From positions 868,001-932,000 of the forward strand of contig CAWJLE010000003.1 in NCBI GenBank assembly GCA_963843645.1: a stretch of DNA of 64,000 nucleotides, given 5' to 3'. This DNA is from CAWJLE01 sp963843645 (GTDB lineage Bacteria > Chloroflexota > Anaerolineae > DAOTYC01). A program made the position numbers and the translations under genes. Position 1 is the stretch's first letter; each line of letters opens with the position of its first letter. The notes under the pieces were generated by a model. The model was not told the origin of the DNA. It was given only the letters and a program-made list of their open reading frames with translations, and searched no databases. Of the stretch, positions 17,597 to 26,842 are shown piece after piece.

Positions 17597-18823
17597 CTAC
17601 CGGTGCGGCAACGCGCGCGTCCTCCCCGGCGCTCCGGGGTCGATGGCTAGCATGCCCGCACCCGTCGCACTCGATGTCGAGACGATGGGTCCTTTCAAAT
17701 TGTTCTGTTCATGGGTTTCTATCACTGCACCATCGCTCGAGCTGAAGTCAACCGAGTCGACCAGGGCATACACGTTTGCACCGACTGGGAAAGGTGGGTG
17801 GCTGCTGTAATCCGCCGCGAAGTACGAAGCGCCGACGGTCAGCGTCAGAGGCTGGCCCGCGCCGAGTAACAGTGTAACGCCCCACGCCACGCCCTGAGCA
17901 GACAAATGCGGCCAGGGTTCGTTGACCGGCGGCGTGTCGCTCGGATCGCAATACACATCAACCCAGAAAGAGTCCACGACCGCCTCGTTGCCGGCGTTCC
18001 TGATTGTCACGGTGATACCCTGAGTGGTCGCGACCAGCCGGTCGACGACCAAATCCGGTCCGACCGACTCGTCCATGTAGACGGAAGGCAAGAAAGCTAC
18101 AGGAGGCGGAAGGAAGACGGTGGACGCCAGGCTGGTGGCGCTTTCCGCACCAGGGTTGGGATCCGGCGTGGTGGATTCGATAGTAGCGGTGTTTTGAATG
18201 GCGGTCCCCTTTGGCGTCGCAAGATCCACACGAGCAACCAGTTCGAATTCAGGGCTTCCGAGCGGCATGAGCGGCTGGCTGCAAGTCACCGTGCCGGCCG
18301 AGCCGACGGCGGGCGTCGCACAGTTCCAGCCACTCGGCACTGTGATGGTTTGGAAGATCGTGTGCGGTGGCAGTAAGTCGATCAGCGTGGCGTTTTCAGC
18401 ATCGGCAGGCCCCTCGTTGTTAACCGTGATCAAGTACGTCAGGTCGTGGCCGCGCATGACTGAGTCAGAAGTGACAGACTTAAGGATAGAAATGTCCGCG
18501 CCGTCAGCACTCGTAGTCGACACATTGTCACCATGAACGCCAGAATCCTGATCTTCGACTGTGGAGGCGACAGCCGCGGTGCTCGTCAAGACCGTGGCAG
18601 GCGCGCAGCCAATCATCCAACTGATCCCGTCGGTCGTCCCGATTCTCTTGGAGCCCGCCGCATTGTCAGAATGCAGGTTGCGAACGGTCCACCCTGAATC
18701 ACGATTGACACACAGCGTCGGTGACAAATCGGCATGGACCGGTCGGGCTGACACTGGCAGCCCGCTGAGACAAATCAACATGATGATCGAACCCAGAGCC
18801 ATACGGCGGAGCGTCTTGGTCAT
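17597..18823 (-). CDS. Secreted DUF11 and CARDB-like repeat protein
   Basis: The start is ATG at 18823, giving a signal peptide (MTKTLRRMALGSIIMLICL to about VHA). The product of about 408 residues has a short N-terminal region, a DUF11 domain (ADISILKSVTSDSVMRGHD, TYLITVNNEGPADAENA, DLLPPHTIF) and then a CARDB-like domain (PDLVVDRLVATTQGITVTI, NAGNEAVVDSFWVDVY). An internal FLPSVYMDE segment sits between them. Both domain types are extracellular Ig-like folds used in surface adhesins or S-layer-linked proteins. It is the first gene of the operon that runs leftward to 14435. Confidence 0.8.
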   Translation of the reverse strand: MTKTLRRMALGSIIMLICLSGLPVSARPVHADLSPTLCVNRDSGWTVRNLHSDNAAGSKRIGTTDGISWMIGCAPATVLTSTAAVASTVEDQDSGVHGDNVSTTSADGADISILKSVTSDSVMRGHDLTYLITVNNEGPADAENATLIDLLPPHTIFQTITVPSGWNCATPAVGSAGTVTCSQPLMPLGSPEFELVARVDLATPKGTAIQNTATIESTTPDPNPGAESATSLASTVFLPPPVAFLPSVYMDESVGPDLVVDRLVATTQGITVTIRNAGNEAVVDSFWVDVYCDPSDTPPVNEPWPHLSAQGVAWGVTLLLGAGQPLTLTVGASYFAADYSSHPPFPVGANVYALVDSVDFSSSDGAVIETHEQNNLKGPIVSTSSATGAGMLAIDPGAPGRTRALPHR

Positions 18824-19012
18824 CTTCCAACCTATTCGAGCACAGTGTCTCAATCTCTTCGACGATGCGCCGACGCGCAGGCACTTCCGGACGCATCGCG
18901 CACCGCCGGCATGGGCAGCCGTCCGGACGACTGGACTAACCAGCCTGTACAGCACGCCGAACACAGGAAAGACGTACTGAAGTATGCAAACTGAATCTTG
19001 TTCATAGAAAGG

Positions 19013-19048
19013 CACACGTATTATATCATATTATTCACACTGATGCAA
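19013..19048 (-). promoter_or_regulatory. Promoter of the secreted-protein operon
   Basis: On the minus strand TTGCAT (complement of 19043-19048) is followed by a 17-bp spacer and a perfect TATAAT (complement of 19020-19025). This would start transcription near 19013 with a leader of about 190 bases before the gene at 18823. Confidence 0.7.
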
Positions 19049-19195
19049 GCACTGAACATTTCGGCTGCCGCGCACGACCAGAGGTGCCCTCAACCGCGAG
19101 GCTATCGGCAAGACCGCCAATTTCTGGTAGTTCCTTGATGCATAAGCCTGCTCAGGGCCCGCGCGTATTCGTGGATGAGTGAGCCGCACACCGCG

Positions 19196-19223
19196 TTGAG
19201 TTCTCACGCCAATCGAGTATAAT
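19196..19223 (+). promoter_or_regulatory. Promoter of the SDR gene
   Basis: TTGAGT (19196-19201), 16-bp spacer, TATAAT (19218-19223), about 100 bases before the SDR start codon. No LacI-type operator is present here. Confidence 0.65.
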
Positions 19224-19326
19224 CAGAACACTCGAGACCCTGGATCTCAGCGACAAGTGGAACGCTCCACGAGCGATGTTCGGCCGCTTGCGCTGACACA
19301 CTGTTGGAAGTTCAAGGAGGACGGCA

Positions 19327-20106
19327 ATGAGGCTTGACAATCGGGTGGCGATGGTAACGGGGGCGGCGCAGAGCATCGGTCGGGCAATTGCCCTGAGGCT
19401 GGGCGCGGAAGGAGCGACTGTTGTCGTGGCAGACGTCAACCTGACTGGTGGCCAGGGTACGGTTCGCCTCCTGGAAGCCCAGGATGGCAAGGGAATGGCC
19501 GTCCGCATGGACGTGACGAACTTGGCGGAGGTCAGGAGCGGCGTCGACCAAGTTCGCCAGGCCTACGGACGAATAGACATCCTGGTCAACGTCGCCGGCA
19601 TCGACCACAAGGCGACCGTCTGGGATCTCGAAGAAAAGGATTGGGATCGCGTCCTGAACGTCAACCTGAAAGGCGTCTTCTTGACCTGTAAGGCAGTGCT
19701 CCCGACGATGATTGCGCAGAAATACGGCCGGGTGGTCAACATCTCATCGATGGCCGGTAAGACCGGTGAAGCGTTCACCAGTCCATATTGCGCCTCGAAA
19801 TTCGGTGTGATCGGCTTCACACAGTCCCTGGCGTTCGAGGCTGGACAGTACGGCGTGACCGCCAACTGCGTTTGCCCTGGACCGACGAACACGCCGCTGA
19901 TCGAGCAGGCCGTCCGCCAGGGCGCAGAGCGGGCCGGCATGGACCCGGACGCCTTCCGTGACTGGATGTACATCAGCCGGACGCCGCTCGGCCGGTTCGC
20001 AAACCCCGAGGACATCGCGCGCGCTGTCGCGTTCCTCGCTTCCGACGACGCCGCGTTCATCACTGGGGTGGCGCTCGACGTCTCCGGCGGGCGCGAAGTC
20101 CACTAA
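19327..20106 (+). CDS. SDR family oxidoreductase (3-oxoacyl-ACP reductase/sugar dehydrogenase-like)
   Basis: 259 residues preceded by AAGGAGG. Classical short-chain dehydrogenase: glycine motif TGAAQSIGRAIA, Asp after beta-2 (VVADVNL) favouring NAD, NVAGI in place of NNAG, catalytic Ser in VVNISSMAG and the Tyr-x3-Lys in SPYCASKFG, then CPGPTNTPL. Such enzymes in carbohydrate loci usually oxidize a polyol or sugar acid. It faces away from the oxidoreductase and isomerase genes but sits next to them, so a shared pathway is likely. Confidence 0.9.
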   Translation: MRLDNRVAMVTGAAQSIGRAIALRLGAEGATVVVADVNLTGGQGTVRLLEAQDGKGMAVRMDVTNLAEVRSGVDQVRQAYGRIDILVNVAGIDHKATVWDLEEKDWDRVLNVNLKGVFLTCKAVLPTMIAQKYGRVVNISSMAGKTGEAFTSPYCASKFGVIGFTQSLAFEAGQYGVTANCVCPGPTNTPLIEQAVRQGAERAGMDPDAFRDWMYISRTPLGRFANPEDIARAVAFLASDDAAFITGVALDVSGGREVH

Positions 20107-20152
20107 GTCTGGCGGCGCAGCCGTTCATCACGAATGACGCGTTTGCGAAAAC

Positions 20153-20220
20153 GCGGGGCGGATTTCCAGACCTGCGAATGCCCTTCCGGGCATCTCGATG
20201 GGTCAGGAAATCCGCCCCGC
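20153..20220. terminator. Bidirectional terminator between SDR and Gfo/Idh/MocA genes
   Basis: A perfect 15-bp stem, GCGGGGCGGATTTCC (20153-20167) with its complement at 20206-20220, encloses a smaller GCCC/GGGC hairpin. It separates two converging genes. Confidence 0.65.
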
Positions 20221-20246
20221 TGACCTTGTCCGACGTTGGCCGAGGG

Positions 20247-21227
20247 CTACAGCGGCAGGCTCACCCGCTCGCCGCCGTTGATCGCGCTTCGCTGGCAGGC
20301 CTCACACAGCTCGATCGACTTGTAGGCTTCCCAGGCATCTACCGCTGAAGGAATCTCGCCCAGACAGGCACTGATGAAAGCGCCATCCTCCTCGCGATAG
20401 CCCCACTTGTCCGGGCGACTCAAATGACCGAACTCCTGCAACACCGGCTCTTGGTCAAGCCCCGGCGCGTGGATCACACGGTCCAATTCTTCGCTGCGCA
20501 TCGATGCATGCGCTCCCACGATCTCCACGTGCTCCGAGGGAAAGGCCCAGCCCGCGTGAGCCGACGATGAGAACACGGCAAATCTCTCACCTACAAAGGT
20601 CATCAACACCGCATAATCGTTCAGCACGTCGTATACGTTCGCCTTGGCCCTCGCCTGGACCGATACGACATCGCCCAGCAGCCAGCGAAGCATATCCAAC
20701 AGATGAACGCTCGACTCGTACAGGAAGCCGCCCGTCAGAGACAGATCCGTAATCCAGGGCGGATTCAGCCAATCGCCATCGTTCTGCTTGGCGTTGACCA
20801 GGAAGGGAACGAACCCGGCTTCGATCTGCTGCTTCTGGTACTTGTAGACCGGCGCGAAGCGACGGTTGTGGCCCACCTGGTAGACAGTCTTCCCAGCCCG
20901 CACCGCGGTCAGGATTTGTTTGGCCTCGTCCAGATTGCAGGCCATGGGCTTTTCGGAAAACACGTGGATGTGCCGTCCGAGTGCTTCCAGCACGAGCTCG
21001 CCATGCCGGGTGTTCGGCGTCGTAATGTAGACGCCGTCGATTCCCGCGTCGAACAGGTCGTTCGTGCTCGCGAACGCACGCGTGCCCAGTGCGCCGGCTA
21101 GTTCCTGCGCCCGCGCCGCTGCAACGTCCGCGATCCCCACGATCGTAACTCGGCTGTCGTCTCTAAGAACTTCGCCGTGGGTTTTGCCCATGTTGCCCGC
21201 ACCGACGATACCCACACGCACTGCCAT
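20247..21227 (-). CDS. Gfo/Idh/MocA family oxidoreductase
   Basis: 326 residues after GAGGAGGCGGCAC. The N-terminal Rossmann fold has VGIVGAGNMGKTH, YITTPNTRHGELVLEAL and the conserved EKPMACN with its catalytic Lys. The C-terminal domain has GGFLYESSVHLLDMLRWLLG, where the conserved His-x-x-Asp sits. Members oxidize sugars, inositols or their derivatives with NAD(P). It is the second gene of an operon with the sugar isomerase-like protein upstream (21303-22142), under a promoter with two LacI-type operators. Confidence 0.9.
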   Translation of the reverse strand: MAVRVGIVGAGNMGKTHGEVLRDDSRVTIVGIADVAAARAQELAGALGTRAFASTNDLFDAGIDGVYITTPNTRHGELVLEALGRHIHVFSEKPMACNLDEAKQILTAVRAGKTVYQVGHNRRFAPVYKYQKQQIEAGFVPFLVNAKQNDGDWLNPPWITDLSLTGGFLYESSVHLLDMLRWLLGDVVSVQARAKANVYDVLNDYAVLMTFVGERFAVFSSSAHAGWAFPSEHVEIVGAHASMRSEELDRVIHAPGLDQEPVLQEFGHLSRPDKWGYREEDGAFISACLGEIPSAVDAWEAYKSIELCEACQRSAINGGERVSLPL

Positions 21228-21302
21228 TGTGCCGCCTCCTCATCACCTTGTCTCGAAAAAACCGCAAAACCGATACACGACAATCGCCCTACGCTCTCGC
21301 GG

Positions 21303-22142
21303 TCAAATTGCTCCTGCCTCCGCCAGAACCCGCTGCGTGGCCTCGAGCGCTGACCGAGCGTATTCGCGCAGCTCGCGCTCGCGGTACGCCGGCCGCATGA
21401 CTTCGATCGCGTAGGCCCCATCGTAGCCCCGCTCGTGCAGGCGAGAAAGCATCCGCCCAAGTGGGAAGATCCCTTCACCCGGCAGCAACCGGTGCCCGTC
21501 CGTCAGTTGCTCCAGCGGCAGATCTTCTGCGTCGTTGAGATGCCCGATGAACAGCCGATCGACGTCGAATTGGTCCAGGGACTCCCAGCTCGACCCTCCG
21601 ACGTAGAAGTGGTAGGTATCGAACACCAGGCCCACGTTGTCGCGTTCCGCGGCCCGCACGACTTCCCATCCCTCGCCCAGAGTGCGCACCGAACACGTCT
21701 GTGGCGCAAGAAACTCGAAAGCCAGCCTAACCCCGAACGGAGCAGCGACGTCCGCCATCTCGCGCAGAGCGAAGACGGTGTGAGCCTTCACCTCGTCCCA
21801 GGAGGCTCCGGAGTTTCCTTCAGGTCGAGGGCTGGGAACGATTACGATAGTTGGACAACCTATTTCCTGTGAGATTGCCGACAGGCGTCGGCATTCCTCC
21901 TTCAGCTGGTCGAACTCGGCAGGCGGGCGGAAAGTGAAGTTTTCGATACAATTCATCGTGAGTGGCATCAGTTTCCGTGCGAGCAGACGGCGTCGCAATT
22001 CCGAGACGGGATACCGCTCGAGAAAAGCGTCGAGCTTCGGTGTGAAGATCTCGACACCGCCATAACCCAGCTCGCTCAGGACGTCGAGCTCTTGATCCAG
22101 TGGTACCGCCGGCAGAGTCTCTCCATTCCAGCCGATGATCAT
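21303..22142 (-). CDS. Sugar phosphate isomerase/epimerase family protein (xylose isomerase-like TIM barrel)
   Basis: 279 residues after GAAGGAAGGAG. AP-endonuclease-2-like TIM barrel: IIGWNGETLPAVPLDQEL at the first strand, LGYGGVEIFTPKL, FEFLAPQTCS with the metal-binding Glu, GLVFDTYHFYVGG with Asp and His, FIGHLNDAEDLP with His, and LPGEGIFPLGRML with the last ligand region. Such proteins isomerize or epimerize sugars, keto-inositols or hydroxypyruvate-type substrates. It is the first gene of a leftward operon with the Gfo/Idh/MocA gene, a pairing typical of inositol or rare-sugar catabolism. Confidence 0.88.
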   Translation of the reverse strand: MIIGWNGETLPAVPLDQELDVLSELGYGGVEIFTPKLDAFLERYPVSELRRRLLARKLMPLTMNCIENFTFRPPAEFDQLKEECRRLSAISQEIGCPTIVIVPSPRPEGNSGASWDEVKAHTVFALREMADVAAPFGVRLAFEFLAPQTCSVRTLGEGWEVVRAAERDNVGLVFDTYHFYVGGSSWESLDQFDVDRLFIGHLNDAEDLPLEQLTDGHRLLPGEGIFPLGRMLSRLHERGYDGAYAIEVMRPAYRERELREYARSALEATQRVLAEAGAI

Positions 22143-22190
22143 CGGACGTCTCCTTCCTTCGCTAGACAGAAATTCGCACTTGCTGCACTG

Positions 22191-22237
22191 ATGTTAGCAC
22201 GAATACAAGCGCTTGTCAACATTTGACAAGCGCTTGT
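22191..22237 (-). promoter_or_regulatory. LacI-controlled promoter of the isomerase-oxidoreductase operon, two operators
   Basis: On the minus strand TTGACA (complement of 22214-22219), 17-bp spacer and TAACAT (complement of 22191-22196). Two perfect palindromes ACAAGCGCTTGT lie at 22205-22216 and 22226-22237, centres 21 bp apart. The first starts three bases inside the -35 box, so a bound repressor would block RNA polymerase. The same design is found at 26840 and 30713. Confidence 0.85.
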
Positions 22238-22372
22238 ACGCAGGGCTAGTGAACCCAGGTTCACCCACTCAATGCGAAGCAAAAGGCACGCTCCCTCGCG
22301 GGGTCTAGCCAACCAGTTAGTGCCGTGACATTTCCACAATCACTGGCAATCGCGGCGGTTGACAAGATACAA

Positions 22373-22407
22373 GCACGCGGCTGCTTCAACCTCAAACAGC
22401 CGCGTGC
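22373..22407 (-). terminator. Hairpin terminator after the deacetylase/DUF11 gene
   Basis: An 11-bp perfect stem, GCACGCGGCTG (22373-22383) with CAGCCGCGTGC (22397-22407). It lies about 65 bp past the stop of the leftward gene ending at 22473. The T tract is weak (TTGTATCTTG). Confidence 0.6.
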
Positions 22408-22472
22408 ACTTCGATTGGACGATCGCTGTCATTGCGTGTGATGGAGCAAGCACCATCACACCGGGTCACAGT

Positions 22473-25400
22473 CTAGGGATTGTGGGCCTTCACGACCACA
22501 GGAAGGAAGATGAACCAACGCGATGAAGAAACGACCCTGAACGTCGCTTCGGCGCTGCCGCTGCTTCCGGCATGGTCGTAACCCGCTGTGTTCGCAACCA
22601 CGTCCCGATAGCCACCGGTGTGGGTCACGACAAAGCTCCATGTCATTACCTGGCCGGCCGGAATTGCTCCGTTCCAGGTGATCCGTTCCGGTGCACCGGC
22701 GTGATAGGTGGCACCGGACTGCTCCACCCAGTTGGCGAAAGTAGTGCTGACAGGTAGGGTATCAGTTAGACTCACACTGAGAGCAGGTGACTCGCCGCCA
22801 TTGGTGATCGCCACCGTGTACGTGACCAGCCCATGGAGCGCCACCCCAGACATCGGCGTCACCGTCTTGCCAATTGACAATTCCGGCGGACCCAGCACGG
22901 TAAACTGAGTTGCGGCGCTCCCGCTACCTGTAGTGTGACCGTAACGAGCCGTGTTAACGACGACGTCACCATATCCGCCCGTGTGGCTCGCCACAAACGT
23001 CCAGATCTTGGTCTGCCCAGTCGGAACGCTCCCGTTCCAGGTGATCTGATCGCCCACCGAGCTTGACCCGCCCGGCTGGCTCACCCACTGTACGAACGTC
23101 GTGCTGATGGGCAGCGTATCAGTGAGATACAGGCCGGCGGCATCCGAGGCACCGCTGTTGGTTATCGCCACAGTATAGGTTACGAGTCCGTGGTAAGCCA
23201 CTCCCGACCTCGGCGTCACGCTCTTTCCGATCGACAACCCTGGCGCACCGAGCACCGAAAACGCAGCTACGGCGTTCCCACTGCCCGTTATGTGACCGTA
23301 GCGAGCCGTATTGACGACGACCTCACCATAACCACCTGTATGGCTTGCGACGAAGGTCCAGGTCTTCTTCTGCGCGGCCGGAACATTGCCATTCCAGGTG
23401 ATCTGATCGCCCACCGAGCTTGACCCGCCCGGCTGGCTTACCCACTGCACGAACGTCGTGCTGATGGGCAGCGTATCGGTGAGGAACAGGCCGGCGGCGT
23501 CCGAGGCACCGCTGTTGGTTACCGTCACCGTGTACGTCACCAACCCGTGGTAAGCCATCCCCGACTTCGGCGTCACGCTCTTTCCGATCGATAGCGACGG
23601 CGGACCCAGCACGGCAAACTGAGCAGCGGAATTCCCACTTCCCGTGGCATGACCATAGCGAGCCGTGTTAACGACGACGTCACCATATCCGCCCGTGTGA
23701 CTCGCGACAAACGTCCAGATCTTCGTCTGCCCGGCCGGGACGCTTCCGTTCCACGTGATCTGATCGCCCACCGAGCTTGACCCGCCCGGCTGGCTTACCC
23801 ACTGCACGAACGTCGTACTGATGGGCAGGGTGTCGGTGAGATACAGGCCGGCAGCATCCGAGGCACCGCTGTTGGTTACCGCCACAGTATAAGTCACCAG
23901 ACCGTGGTAAGCCACTCCCGACTTCGGCGTCACGCTCTTTCCGATTGATAGCGACGGCGGACCGAGCACCGTGAATCTGGCTTGCGCGCTGCCACTGCCG
24001 GTTATGTGGCCAAAGCGAGCCGTGTTGACTACGGCCTCACCGTACCCCCCTGTGTGGCTCGCAACAAAGATCCAGGTCTGCTTCTGCCCGGCTGGAATAC
24101 TCCCATTCCAGGTAATCTGTCCACCCACCGAATTTGATCCGCTCGGCTGGCTCACCCACTTGACGAACGTCGTACTAATGGGCAGGGTGTCGGTGAGGAG
24201 CACTCCGTAAGCATTTCCAGAGCCACTATTCGTGACCGCCACTGTGTACGTTATCTGCCCGTGATAAGCCACTCCGGACTTCGGGGACACCGATTTCCCG
24301 ATTGACAGCGCTGGTGGGCCAAGCACAGTGAGATTCACAGAACTACTCGCAATGTCCGTCGGACCGTCTAGAGTAACAGCGTTCGTGAACATGCCCGGTG
24401 CCAGAGCGGGGCTGACCACGCCTGTCACCGTGATGCGACCGCCTTGTCCAACCGCCATATCCGCCACGTTCCAAACGTACTTCGTGGCGCCGGTAGGGGT
24501 AATCCTCACTCCACTAGAAACGTAGCTGAGGTTCATCACCTGGGCAGGCACCAGGTCGGTAATAACCACTCCCTGAGACAAGCTCGTCCCCTCGTTAGTA
24601 AAGGCGAGCGTGTATGTGATCAGTTGCCCTGAGGATGCAATCGACGGCACAACCGACTTCTGAATGATCGTCCCCAGCTCCATCTTGGGAACCTCCAACG
24701 ACCCCAGTGTCAGCTGATACATGTCGTCGATTGTAATCGCGTCGATAGAGTCCCTTCTTGCCGCAATGTACTCGATCAACGCTTTGAAATCGGCCGTGCT
24801 GATCTGTCCGGCCAGTCCAACCCCATGGAAACTCAGGGGCAGGATCGTTCCGCTGACGATGGCCCTATCAACCTCGTTTTCCAGAGAAGCCAAACTCACG
24901 TCGGAACCGGCGCCCCGCCATGGCAAGTGGTATGCATCATACTGATTGACATTGGGCAGTATCCAGGCTGGATACGGTGTTATTTTCAGGGCATCAGCAA
25001 CATCAACCGTACGGCCTGTCCGCATGCCCAGATTGGACATGGCCGTCATCGTGTCGTCGTTGTATTCACCGGATGGATAGGCCACATACTTTGCGCCGGC
25101 ACCAAGCCCCTGCGCGGTAAGATCGCTCACGGCGTTTGTCAGCTCGGTTTCTTGTTCAGCCTCAGTTAGCGTCGCGAGGCTCGTGTGCGTTCTACTGTGA
25201 TTGCCGACGGTCCACCCGGCCGCGGCCATCTCGCGAAGCTGGCTCCACGTGAGGTGGCCGTCAGAATCCATGGCGCCGGTCCAGGCATACAGCGTACCTC
25301 GTATGTTGTGCTGGCGCATGACCAGAAACGCATTCGTGTACTGGGTACTGTAGCCGTCGTCGAAATCCAGCAGAACCGCAGGTTTGGACTGACGCCCCAT

Positions 25401-25958
25401 CTCCAGATCGTCGAGGCTGAAGCTAGGTGCCTTTCCCGTCGCGCCGCCAATTCGGAAGCGCACCCGCACGATTGGACTGCTCCACGAAGGCGAACCCGCC
25501 CCAACTTTGAACCACGACTTCGGCCACACCAATCGGTGCCAGCCAACTTCCCTCATTCGGTCAGGAACCAACCATACCTGAAAGTAGTTCGCAAAGTTGA
25601 TGTCATTGGATAGTGACAGCTCCAGGCTGTAGCTGTAGTCCGCCGCCGTATTGTGTTGGTATGCCCAAAACTGGATTTGCTGGATAACAGACGAGGACAA
25701 GTCCCAATAGACCGTCTTGGTCATTGTCGCGATCGCACCGGCGTCGGCTGTCAGCTTGATGCTTTGTGTGCCCGACTGACGTTCAGAGCTGTTGTTAGCC
25801 AGGATCCCGTCGTCCACCGTCCAGTCGCTCACATTCTCGAAGCCCTCGTACAATGTCCCGTTGGCAATCCACAGGTTCTGGGGCAACGTTACAACAGTGC
25901 TGGCTAGGGATGCTACTGCCAGCAGACCAATTAGCGCCAGCCACAGGCACTTTTTCAT
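22473..25958 (-). CDS. Large secreted polysaccharide deacetylase (NodB) protein with six DUF11 domains
   Basis: 1161 residues with a signal peptide (MKKCLWLALIGLLAVASLAS). Residues 35-190 form a jelly-roll, carbohydrate-binding-like domain (YEGFENVSDW, WQFWAYQ-like strands). Residues 191-415 form a NodB domain with the Asp-Asp motif in LLDFDDGY (D200/D201), the zinc-type His-x3-His in GNHSRTH (H254/H258) and a late LPLSFHGVG. A diverged DUF11 domain (about 425-545) precedes five nearly identical DUF11 repeats of 119 residues, each starting LSIGKSV. The tail is FIFLPVVVKAHNP. The enzyme should remove acetyl groups from an extracellular or cell-wall polysaccharide while displayed on the DUF11 stalk. 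It is alone in its transcript. Confidence 0.88.
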   Translation of the reverse strand: MKKCLWLALIGLLAVASLASTVVTLPQNLWIANGTLYEGFENVSDWTVDDGILANNSSERQSGTQSIKLTADAGAIATMTKTVYWDLSSSVIQQIQFWAYQHNTAADYSYSLELSLSNDINFANYFQVWLVPDRMREVGWHRLVWPKSWFKVGAGSPSWSSPIVRVRFRIGGATGKAPSFSLDDLEMGRQSKPAVLLDFDDGYSTQYTNAFLVMRQHNIRGTLYAWTGAMDSDGHLTWSQLREMAAAGWTVGNHSRTHTSLATLTEAEQETELTNAVSDLTAQGLGAGAKYVAYPSGEYNDDTMTAMSNLGMRTGRTVDVADALKITPYPAWILPNVNQYDAYHLPWRGAGSDVSLASLENEVDRAIVSGTILPLSFHGVGLAGQISTADFKALIEYIAARRDSIDAITIDDMYQLTLGSLEVPKMELGTIIQKSVVPSIASSGQLITYTLAFTNEGTSLSQGVVITDLVPAQVMNLSYVSSGVRITPTGATKYVWNVADMAVGQGGRITVTGVVSPALAPGMFTNAVTLDGPTDIASSSVNLTVLGPPALSIGKSVSPKSGVAYHGQITYTVAVTNSGSGNAYGVLLTDTLPISTTFVKWVSQPSGSNSVGGQITWNGSIPAGQKQTWIFVASHTGGYGEAVVNTARFGHITGSGSAQARFTVLGPPSLSIGKSVTPKSGVAYHGLVTYTVAVTNSGASDAAGLYLTDTLPISTTFVQWVSQPGGSSSVGDQITWNGSVPAGQTKIWTFVASHTGGYGDVVVNTARYGHATGSGNSAAQFAVLGPPSLSIGKSVTPKSGMAYHGLVTYTVTVTNSGASDAAGLFLTDTLPISTTFVQWVSQPGGSSSVGDQITWNGNVPAAQKKTWTFVASHTGGYGEVVVNTARYGHITGSGNAVAAFSVLGAPGLSIGKSVTPRSGVAYHGLVTYTVAITNSGASDAAGLYLTDTLPISTTFVQWVSQPGGSSSVGDQITWNGSVPTGQTKIWTFVASHTGGYGDVVVNTARYGHTTGSGSAATQFTVLGPPELSIGKTVTPMSGVALHGLVTYTVAITNGGESPALSVSLTDTLPVSTTFANWVEQSGATYHAGAPERITWNGAIPAGQVMTWSFVVTHTGGYRDVVANTAGYDHAGSSGSAEATFRVVSSSRWFIFLPVVVKAHNP
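22535..24320 (-). repeat. Five tandem 357-bp repeats encoding DUF11 domains
   Basis: Five in-frame units of 119 codons, starting near 24320, 23963, 23606, 23249 and 22892 on the minus strand. Repeats two to four are very similar at the DNA level, sharing long identical stretches around the QITWNG and TLPISTTF segments. The last unit is the most diverged. Such similarity suggests recent expansion or gene conversion and makes the region prone to assembly collapse. Confidence 0.8.
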
Positions 25959-26414
25959 GGCAAACTCCCTCCCTGGACAAACGTCAGTGTGTCGCTATAG
26001 ATAGCCTACAAATGCGTTCGATGCTTAGACTTGGCGCTTTCGCTACTCTTAGAGCCCGTCGTGGTCGGCACAGCGACAATCACGGCCCAAAACCGGAGGG
26101 ACCGCCAGCACGCCATAAGCTGGGGGCTGGCACCCGTTACGCGCATTCAGTCGAGGGGCACCGAGGCGTACATTAGCACCGCTTCTCTCATCACGAATCG
26201 GTGCAAGGGGAACTCGTCTGGCGCGCACGTTTAGCGATCACCGGTACTCTCTAGAGGAGGCTCACACGCCATGACCGTTTTCAATCCGATGCCGATGATG
26301 CGTAGGTTTCTGACGCAGACCAAAATGCGGCTGGGGCACCACACCGACGCGTCAATTTTCACACATTCTGAATATTCTGTGGACATTATACCATGCCGGG
26401 GGTCTCTTAGTCAA
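25959..26414 (-). promoter_or_regulatory. Promoter and long leader of the deacetylase/DUF11 gene
   Basis: A strong minus-strand promoter, TTGACT (complement of 26409-26414), 18-bp spacer, TATAAT (complement of 26385-26390), lies about 430 bp before the start codon at 25958. The implied leader of about 420 bases contains several GC-rich inverted segments, for example GCACCG with CGGTGC near 26178-26204. I could not match it to a riboswitch class I know. Confidence 0.5.
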
Positions 26415-26842
26415 TGGGCTTTCGACCTCGGCTTCTACCCGCTTTTGACAGTGAAAGCGATTCCGAAGAATCGGCACTTCGGCATTCAACATGCAACTCA
26501 CTTGACCACGTATCGTGCAGACAATGCCGACAGTCCTAGCATACAACGTTCTGCTCGATTTGTCCACTGGTCCGCAACGCGTCGCACCAACCAGAGCAGT
26601 CATCCAGGCTATGCCATAGGGTTTTGCCACTATCCGTCCGCAGGGGAGGCTTAGTCATCACCGCAGTCTCCCGATTTTAGAGCGTATCCAGATAGTCTTG
26701 TACAGGATCGAGTCGTACCGACAATTGAGTTCGCTGGGCCGGTCACCATCGGCAGTCCCCTCCTGTCCTTGAAGAAGGAATCGTAGATAGCTGCGGTAGA
26801 GATTCGCACAGGACAAGCGGTTGTCGAGGCATTGCCAATTTG
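26415..26842. other. Intergenic region without recognizable genes
   Basis: About 430 bp between the leftward deacetylase promoter and the lacI promoter. Short frames exist on both strands but none has a ribosome-binding site plus family resemblance. The base composition is less GC-rich than the surrounding genes. Confidence 0.4.

Noticed and set aside
22535..24320. Regularly spaced repeats as a CRISPR array
   Set aside because: Units are 357 bp, in frame and encode DUF11 domains inside one long gene.
26271..26654. Possible coding frame of 127 codons in the gap before lacI
   Set aside because: The product has no recognizable features, and a leftward promoter lies inside it; a chance frame is more likely despite an upstream AGAGGAGG.
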